From: JAKLEX01 sp035327525
Lineage (GTDB): Bacteria; Patescibacteriota; Minisyncoccia; Phycocordibacterales; JAACPR01
Length of the DNA: 17,892 nucleotides
Direction of reading: 5' to 3'
Assembly (NCBI GenBank): GCA_035327525.1
Contig: DAOLDC010000014.1
Coordinates: forward strand, 1-17,892
The notes beneath the pieces are model-generated. The model was not told where the DNA came from. It made no database searches and worked only from the letters and a program-made list of their open reading frames with translations. Made by a program: the position numbers and the translations under genes. Position 1 is the first letter of the stretch; every line of letters begins with the position of its first letter. Positions 13,351-17,892 of this stretch are shown in pieces.

Positions 13351-13536
13351 TTATTTGTTAGGCAAAAATCTTGCTTTTTGTTTGTTTGTAATAAAAAATG
13401 CCTTTTCAGTTTTTTTGTGTAACTGATCTTCTCTTCTCTCTTTTGCATTAAAATGATTCTGACCAGGTCTACGGTTTAGAACCTTGCCTTTTCGGGTTAC
13501 TTTTAATCTTTTTGTATATGATTTGTTTGTTTTCAT
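13351..13536 (-). CDS. rpmI: Large ribosomal subunit protein bL35
   Basis: bL35 is a small basic 50S protein. The 61 residues begin MKTNKSYTKRLKVTRKGKV and include the NRRPGQNHFNAKERREDQLHKK region, which corresponds to the family's R..G..H....K.....R motif. The ATG overlaps the infC stop codon (ATGA), which implies translational coupling. The order infC-rpmI-rplT is the classic IF3 operon. Confidence 0.95.
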   Translation of the reverse strand: MKTNKSYTKRLKVTRKGKVLNRRPGQNHFNAKERREDQLHKKTEKAFFITNKQKARFLPNK

Positions 13537-14072
13537 TTTTTTTCTATGATTACCGACAGGCCTTTTGGATCTTTTTTTATTGGAACGGCTATTTTGTATT
13601 CTACTGTTATTATTTTCAGAATTCTGTTTAGCCTCTCTTTTAGGAAATCAAATTCCATGTATTTTGTTCTACCTATCAAAAAAAGCTCAATTTTTACTCT
13701 ATGACCTTCGATTAACCATTCTGACACCTTTCTAGCCTTTATCGATAAATCATTCTCATCTGTACCCAGTTTTATTTGAATTGATTTGATTTCAACCGTA
13801 TGAGACTTGGATTTTGCTTGTTTCTGCTTCTTCTTCTGCTCGTAAAGAAATTTACCATAGTCGGCTATTTTTGCAACTGGCGGAACGGCGTTTGGTGATA
13901 TTTCTATCAAATCCAGGTTTACCAAGCGTGCCTGTCTAATAGCCTCTTGGGTATCAAGTAATCCAAGATTTTCTCCATTCTGACCAATAACGCGCATTTC
14001 TTTTGCGCGTATCTGGTTATTTATTCTGGTTTTGTTTTGATTTATCAAACTTATAACTAAAAATGTTGCCAA
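13533..14072 (-). CDS. infC: Translation initiation factor IF-3
   Basis: IF-3 keeps the subunits apart and checks the start codon. The N-domain is seen as RINNQIRAKEMRVIG through IADYGKFLYEQKKK, a linker of lysines and the C-domain from VEIKSIQIKLGT to GLSVIIEKK. No ATG or GTG exists in frame before the conserved core: an in-frame TAA lies a few codons upstream of the TTG at 14072, and only TTG at 14072 or TTG at 14048 fits. The shorter form, starting at 14048, would begin just before INQNKTRINNQIR and is equally plausible. A rare start codon is a known way for IF-3 to control its own synthesis (AUU in E. coli). Confidence 0.95.
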   Translation of the reverse strand: MATFLVISLINQNKTRINNQIRAKEMRVIGQNGENLGLLDTQEAIRQARLVNLDLIEISPNAVPPVAKIADYGKFLYEQKKKQKQAKSKSHTVEIKSIQIKLGTDENDLSIKARKVSEWLIEGHRVKIELFLIGRTKYMEFDFLKERLNRILKIITVEYKIAVPIKKDPKGLSVIIEKK

Positions 14073-14139
14073 TGCAACTGTAAATAAAAATTACCACAAT
14101 TATTGACTTTTTGCAATCAACTTATGATTTGCTATTTGC

Positions 14140-14253
14140 TTACTCAGAATCGTCAATAGAGTCATCATCATCTTCTAACTCATCATCATCTGTCTCTATT
14201 TCTATACCTTCTGCTGATAGATCTTCTGGTGAAAAATTATTATCGTCGTTCAT
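14140..14253 (-). CDS. 37-aa very acidic mini-ORF upstream of infC
   Basis: An ATG on the minus strand at 14253 opens a 37-codon frame that ends with TAA 67 bases before the infC start. The product has more than half Asp and Glu, contains runs such as TDDDELEDDDDSIDDSE at its end, and has no lysine or arginine. I do not recognise it. It lies between the operon promoter (14311-14339) and infC, so it would be the first cistron of that transcript. It might be a real microprotein, a leader peptide or a chance frame; the extreme composition, unlike the lysine-rich neighbours, favours real coding. Confidence 0.55.
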   Translation of the reverse strand: MNDDNNFSPEDLSAEGIEIETDDDELEDDDDSIDDSE

Positions 14254-14282
14254 TTTATCTTGATTAAAAATTAAATAAATTT

Positions 14283-14304
14283 ATGTTCAATATTTTATGA
14301 ACAT
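14283..14304. promoter_or_regulatory. Inverted repeat at the infC operon transcription start
   Basis: ATGTTCA (14283-14289) and TGAACAT (14298-14304) are perfect inverted copies separated by 8 bases. On the minus strand they fall at about +1 to +22 of the predicted transcript. They could be a repressor operator or a 5'-end hairpin. Confidence 0.45.
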
Positions 14305-14310
14305 GCGAAA

Positions 14311-14339
14311 ATTTTATCATTTCGTTTTGGTACAAGCAA
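14311..14339 (-). promoter_or_regulatory. Promoter of the infC-rpmI-rplT operon
   Basis: On the minus strand TTGCTT (14339-14334) and TAAAAT (14316-14311) are 17 bases apart, with a TG-A extension before the -10. Transcription would begin near 14304 and run through the acidic mini-ORF into infC. Confidence 0.6.
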
Positions 14340-14353
14340 TACCAGCACAAAAA

Positions 14354-14362
14354 TGATATTAT
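14354..14362 (+). promoter_or_regulatory. Extended -10 promoter before the FMN reductase gene
   Basis: TG-A-TATTAT (14354-14362) lies 20 bases before the ATG at 14383 and overlaps the earlier in-frame ATG at 14353. Transcription would begin near 14369, so that earlier ATG would not be in the RNA. It is divergent from the infC promoter, and the two -10 elements are about 40 bases apart. Confidence 0.45.
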
Positions 14363-14382
14363 ATAAAAATACAATATTTGAT

Positions 14383-15045
14383 ATGAAAAGTTTTTCTAAC
14401 AAAAAAATCATAGCCCTATCATGTTCTCCGTCGAGAAATAGAAATTCTGATAGCATGCTGGATTATTTTATAAATGGAATTTCAGAATTTGATACAGAAG
14501 GATTGGTGGATGTAGAAAAAATTTATTTGGATGATATAAAGATTGCAAATTACAAATACGAAAATAGTTCTGGTGCCCAGAATGACGAAAAAGATTTTTA
14601 TTTATTAACAGAAAAGTTAAAAAATGCAGACGGATTGATTATCGCAACCCCAACTTATAATTTTTCGGTTCCAGGACATCTCAAAAATTTTATTGATAGA
14701 ATCAGGTTTCTCTCTGTGGATTTGTCCAATCGAGATATTTTTGGTCAGCCTGCCGGAAAACTAAAAAATCTTTCTACTTATTTTTTGGTTTCAGGCGGAA
14801 TTCCAAAATGGGCAGAAACTATTTTGTTCTTTTCGTTTCCGGCTTTTTGGCTGAGGGCTGTTTTTTTGTATTATGATGCAAAGGTTCTTGGCGCATATTA
14901 TAGTGGCGATGTTAAAACTTTTGAAAATAAGAAAATACTATCGAAATGCCAAAAATATGGCAGAAAATATGCCTACAAAATTTTGCATAATAATAAAAAC
15001 AAAATTCTGGAGAGAATATTTTGGAAACCAAAACAATTGGAATAA
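14383..15045 (+). CDS. Flavodoxin-fold NAD(P)H-dependent FMN reductase
   Basis: The protein likely binds FMN and reduces it or another acceptor with NAD(P)H. The phosphate-binding loop SCSPSRNRNSDSM follows the first strand near residues 13-25, and the second flavin loop ATPTYNFSVPGHLKNFIDR is at about 87-105. These are typical of the NADPH-dependent FMN reductase family (YieF/ArsH/azobenzene reductase-like). I chose ATG 14383 because it precedes the first strand KKIIALSCSPS directly; the in-frame ATG at 14353 overlaps the predicted promoter. The region after residue 130 is more hydrophobic and aromatic than usual (ILFFSFPAFWLRAVFLYY), so peripheral membrane contact is possible. Its substrate is not known. 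Confidence 0.85.
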   Translation: MKSFSNKKIIALSCSPSRNRNSDSMLDYFINGISEFDTEGLVDVEKIYLDDIKIANYKYENSSGAQNDEKDFYLLTEKLKNADGLIIATPTYNFSVPGHLKNFIDRIRFLSVDLSNRDIFGQPAGKLKNLSTYFLVSGGIPKWAETILFFSFPAFWLRAVFLYYDAKVLGAYYSGDVKTFENKKILSKCQKYGRKYAYKILHNNKNKILERIFWKPKQLE

Positions 15046-15049
15046 TTTT

Positions 15050-15073
15050 TGCTATAATATTAGTTAGTATAAT
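15050..15073 (+). promoter_or_regulatory. Two possible -10 elements before the ATPase gene
   Basis: TG-C-TATAAT lies at 15050-15058, and a second TATAAT at 15068-15073 lies 15 bases before the ATG at 15089. No -35 at good spacing is seen. The first, with its TGn extension, is the stronger candidate. Confidence 0.5.
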
Positions 15074-15088
15074 TTATTATAAAAATCT

Positions 15089-17830
15089 ATGGAAAAATTT
15101 AATTTTGAAAAAAAGTTCTCTACTCCTCAAGAGGAGCTTTCTTATTTGAAGGAATATATATCAAAAAAAGAGAGATCAATGTCAGAATTGAATGAGTCCG
15201 AAAAAGGTTCAACAATTCAGAAAACCGTCGAGAACTATGGAAAAAATATTCCAGAGGATGTTTTGGAAAAAGGTGCTTTGATTCCAGAAAAATTTCGAGA
15301 AGAAATAGTTTTGAAACTGAAACCAGAAGAACATGATGCAAAAATGGGAGAATTGATATCTATCGTTTATGAAAAAGGAATAATTAATGCATTAAGTATT
15401 GTTTTGAAAATGAATGACCCTCATTTGACTGACGATTTTCATAGATTTCTGGTTCAATATTTGAAGGAGGGTTATGAATTGACTGGTTTGCAAAAAGAGA
15501 CTCCTATGGAAAAAAGTTTGAGAAGAACACTTTTTGAAATCACCTTTAATTATGATCGGGAAGATTCTGGCTCAGATGTAAAAAAGTTTTTTGAAATGAT
15601 GGAACAGTTTTATTTTGGAATGCTGTCTATTGCTGATTCTAACAAATCAGAATATTTGACTATAGAAATTGCTAATTCTATAAATAGTAGAGAATTTATA
15701 TTTTATATTTCAGTCCCAGATGGAAAATCAGAATTATTAGAGAAGCAATTAATTTCGGTTTTTCCAAATTCAACAATGAGAGAGCAAAAGGATGATTTTA
15801 ATGTTTTTAATTCATCTGGCTCGTCTGTTGGCGCATATATTGTTCAAAAAGAAATTTCTGCAAAAATTATTAGAACGCACGATGATTTTGCTACTGATCC
15901 GATGAATGTTTTATTGAATGTTTTTTCAAAGTTACACGAAAACAATGAGGCAGCCGCTATCCAAATGGTATTCAAGCCCGTGGATGATTTTTATGTAAAA
16001 AGTTACAACAAAGGTCTAAAAAAAATTGAAAAAGGACAAAAATATGCTGACGAATTACATATCAGAAATACATTTTCTAGTAAAATTACAACCAAAATAT
16101 CTAATTTTATAAATCCACCAAAAAAGAAAAGTAAGGATTCTGATCCAGAACCAACTGATAGTGAGCTGATTGAAAATATACAGAACAAAGTTTCTTTTCC
16201 AATCGTTTCTACCAACTTTCGAATTATTGCATCAGCAGAAAATGATATTAGAGCAAAAAATATATTGAAAGATATAGAATCAGCCTTCAATCAATTCGAG
16301 AATACAAGTGGTAACAAATTTAAATTTTTAGAAATAGAAAAAAATAATGCCAGAAATTTTTTTCGAGAATTTTCTTTTCGAGAATTTAATGACGAAAAAG
16401 ATGTTCCATTGAATTTGCGAGAAATATCAACAATGATTCATTTTCCATCAAATGAATCATCAAATTCCCCCGAACTAAAAGTTAACAAAATGAAAACCGC
16501 CTCTGCTCCAATTACAATTGCCAAAGAGGGAATATATCTAGGAAAAAATATTCATCGAAATTTTGAGACTGATGTTTATTTTTCAAAGGAGGATAGGTTG
16601 CGACATTTCTATGTAATTGGTCAAACTGGTACTGGTAAAACAAATATCCTGAAAAACATGATTATTCAGGATATTCAGAATGGCGAAGGTGTCTGTATGA
16701 TAGACCCTCACGGCTCTGATATACAAGATGTTTTGGCAAATGTTCCGAAAGAAAGATACGAAGATGTTATTTATTTTGATCCAAGTTATCCTGATAGACC
16801 AATGGCGCTGAATATGTTGGAATACAACAGAGAAAGACCAGAACAAAAAACTTTTGTGGTAAATGAATTGTTCAATATTTTCCAAAAATTATATGGAGCA
16901 AATCCAGAATCAATGGGACCGATGTTTGAACAATATTTCCGAAATGCCACAATGCTGGTTATTGATGATCCGGAAACCGGCTCTACATTGTTGGATGTTT
17001 CTCGTGTTCTGTCAGACAAAAATTTTCGTGATCTAAAACTGAGTCGTTGTAAAAATCCAATTGTGATTCAATTCTGGCGAGAAATCGCAACAAAGGCCGG
17101 TGGAGAAGCGTCGCTGGAGAATATTGTGCCTTACATCACTAGCAAATTCGACGTATTTTTGGCCAACGATATTATGCGTCCAGTTATTGCTCAGGAAAAA
17201 TCTAGTTTTAATTTTCGAGATATAATGGACCAGAAAAAAATTCTTTTGGTAAATTTATCAAAAGGAAATTTGGGCGAAATAAACTCTTCTTTGATTGGCC
17301 TGATTCTGGTTGGAAAAATTTTGATGGCGGCATTGTCGCGATCGGGTTCTACTGACAAAAATCTGCCACCTTTTTATCTTTATATAGATGAATTCCAAAA
17401 TATTACAACTGATTCAATCTCAACAATTTTGTCTGAAGCTAGAAAATACAAACTTTCACTCAATATTGCCCACCAATTTATCGCGCAATTAGATGAGGGA
17501 ATTAGAGACTCTGTTTTTGGAAACGTTGGATCAATGGCGGTCTTCCGAGTTGGATCAGAAGATGCTGAATTTTTGGAAAAGCAACTTTCCCCAACTTTTA
17601 GCGCAAAAGATATTATGAGTATAGATAATTTTAACTGTTATGCAAAAATGTTATCAAAAGGAGTGCCAATTGATGCATTCAGTGTCGCTGTTCAACAAGC
17701 ACCTGATGGAAATGGGCAACAAATAGAAAGCTTGAAAAAATTATCATATCTAAAATACGGCCAAGACAGAGCCACTGTTGAAAATGAAATTATGAAGAAA
17801 TATCAAAAAACCGCAAAAAGTGTGTTATAA
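15089..17830 (+). CDS. Type IV coupling-protein/HerA-like DNA-pumping ATPase
   Basis: The 913-aa protein has a large N-terminal part (1-480) with no recognisable motif, including a possibly disordered PPKKKSKDSDPEPTDSE linker at 343-359. An AAA-type motor follows: Walker A GQTGTGKT (511-518), MIDPHGSD (538-544), Walker B LYIDEFQNI (764-772) with D767 and E768, and the sensor-like HQFIAQL at 795-801 and FGNVGSMAVFRVG at 810-822. These are marks of the TraG/TraD/VirD4-HerA group that moves DNA or protein across membranes. No clear membrane helix is seen in the N-terminal part. In this window no other secretion or pilus genes accompany it. Use in DNA transfer, uptake or chromosome handling is not decided by the sequence. 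Confidence 0.85.
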   Translation: MEKFNFEKKFSTPQEELSYLKEYISKKERSMSELNESEKGSTIQKTVENYGKNIPEDVLEKGALIPEKFREEIVLKLKPEEHDAKMGELISIVYEKGIINALSIVLKMNDPHLTDDFHRFLVQYLKEGYELTGLQKETPMEKSLRRTLFEITFNYDREDSGSDVKKFFEMMEQFYFGMLSIADSNKSEYLTIEIANSINSREFIFYISVPDGKSELLEKQLISVFPNSTMREQKDDFNVFNSSGSSVGAYIVQKEISAKIIRTHDDFATDPMNVLLNVFSKLHENNEAAAIQMVFKPVDDFYVKSYNKGLKKIEKGQKYADELHIRNTFSSKITTKISNFINPPKKKSKDSDPEPTDSELIENIQNKVSFPIVSTNFRIIASAENDIRAKNILKDIESAFNQFENTSGNKFKFLEIEKNNARNFFREFSFREFNDEKDVPLNLREISTMIHFPSNESSNSPELKVNKMKTASAPITIAKEGIYLGKNIHRNFETDVYFSKEDRLRHFYVIGQTGTGKTNILKNMIIQDIQNGEGVCMIDPHGSDIQDVLANVPKERYEDVIYFDPSYPDRPMALNMLEYNRERPEQKTFVVNELFNIFQKLYGANPESMGPMFEQYFRNATMLVIDDPETGSTLLDVSRVLSDKNFRDLKLSRCKNPIVIQFWREIATKAGGEASLENIVPYITSKFDVFLANDIMRPVIAQEKSSFNFRDIMDQKKILLVNLSKGNLGEINSSLIGLILVGKILMAALSRSGSTDKNLPPFYLYIDEFQNITTDSISTILSEARKYKLSLNIAHQFIAQLDEGIRDSVFGNVGSMAVFRVGSEDAEFLEKQLSPTFSAKDIMSIDNFNCYAKMLSKGVPIDAFSVAVQQAPDGNGQQIESLKKLSYLKYGQDRATVENEIMKKYQKTAKSVL

Positions 17831-17831
17831 T
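17823..17831 (+). promoter_or_regulatory. Extended -10 overlapping the ATPase stop codon
   Basis: TG-T-TATAAT (17823-17831) covers the TAA stop at 17828-17830. It ends 10 bases before the next ATG at 17842. Transcription near 17838 would give an almost leaderless RNA. Confidence 0.5.
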
Positions 17832-17841
17832 CGAATTATAT

Positions 17842-17892
17842 ATGAAAAATAGTGAAGGTTTTACTAATAAAATAGCTGACACAAAGGCTGGT
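17842..17892 (+). CDS. Start of a further gene, cut by the window end
   Basis: An ATG at 17842 opens a frame that stays open for 17 codons to the last base; the peptide begins MKNSEGFTNKIADTKAG. It has an extended -10 element 10 bases upstream. Too little is seen to assign a family. Confidence 0.5.
   Translation, partial: MKNSEGFTNKIADTKAG

Noticed and set aside
14353..14382. Longer FMN reductase starting at ATG 14353
   Set aside because: The ATG overlaps the predicted -10 element, and the added residues are an AT-rich, low-information sequence before the fold starts.
1..17892. CRISPR array, insertion sequence with transposase, or prophage genes
   Set aside because: No regularly spaced direct repeats, transposase motifs or phage proteins were found on either strand.

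Overview
The window is an AT-rich bacterial chromosome segment and very probably comes from a member of the Candidate Phyla Radiation (Patescibacteria; a Parcubacteria-like group is my guess). The reasons are: the spc-type ribosomal operon has no rpmD (L30) between rpsE and rplO, a known CPR trait; intergenic gaps in the operon are 1 to 80 bases; Shine-Dalgarno motifs are nearly absent; and the proteins are short and lysine-rich, with AAA/ATA/AGA-heavy codon use.

Region 1 (1-1167) is an accessory segment upstream of the ribosomal genes. It holds one complete transcription unit: a consensus promoter, a 209-aa protein with a good ribosome binding site, and an intrinsic terminator. Inverted copies of a repeat bracket it (1-34 and 976-1009), and the right copy lies inside a 115-bp imperfect palindrome (946-1060). 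Its GC and codon use differ from the rest of the window. It looks like an inserted single-gene cassette. A new promoter follows at 1094-1121, so the ribosomal operon is restarted after it.

Region 2 (1228-10194, + strand) is the S10/spc block: rpsS, rplV, rpsC, rplP, rpmC, rpsQ, rplN, rplX, rplE, [internal promoter], rpsZ, rpsH, rplF, rplR, rpsE, rplO, secY, then adk and map. These genes make ribosomal proteins, the Sec translocon channel, adenylate kinase and methionine aminopeptidase. The usual alpha-operon genes (infA, rpmJ, rpsM, rpsK, rpsD, rpoA, rplQ) do not follow; ndk comes next instead.

Region 3 (10195-11196) has ndk and then a stand-alone structured RNA gene (about 11007-11161) with its own extended -10 promoter and intrinsic terminator. 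It has a 12-bp perfect closing stem and an asymmetric interior, and could be a 6S-like RNA or an undescribed class.

Region 4 (11197-14253): a small four-helix membrane protein (YjdF/DUF2238-like) and a beta-CASP metallo-beta-lactamase ribonuclease on the + strand converge, with overlapping stop codons, on a minus-strand infC-rpmI-rplT operon. That operon is preceded by a 37-aa very acidic mini-ORF. infC has no ATG or GTG start available and must start at a rare codon.

Region 5 (14305-17892, + strand): a flavodoxin-fold FMN reductase, a 913-aa type IV coupling-protein/HerA-like ATPase and the first 17 codons of another gene. Several of these upstream regions have a TGn-TATAAT-type -10 only 10-20 bases before the ATG, which suggests very short or absent 5' leaders.
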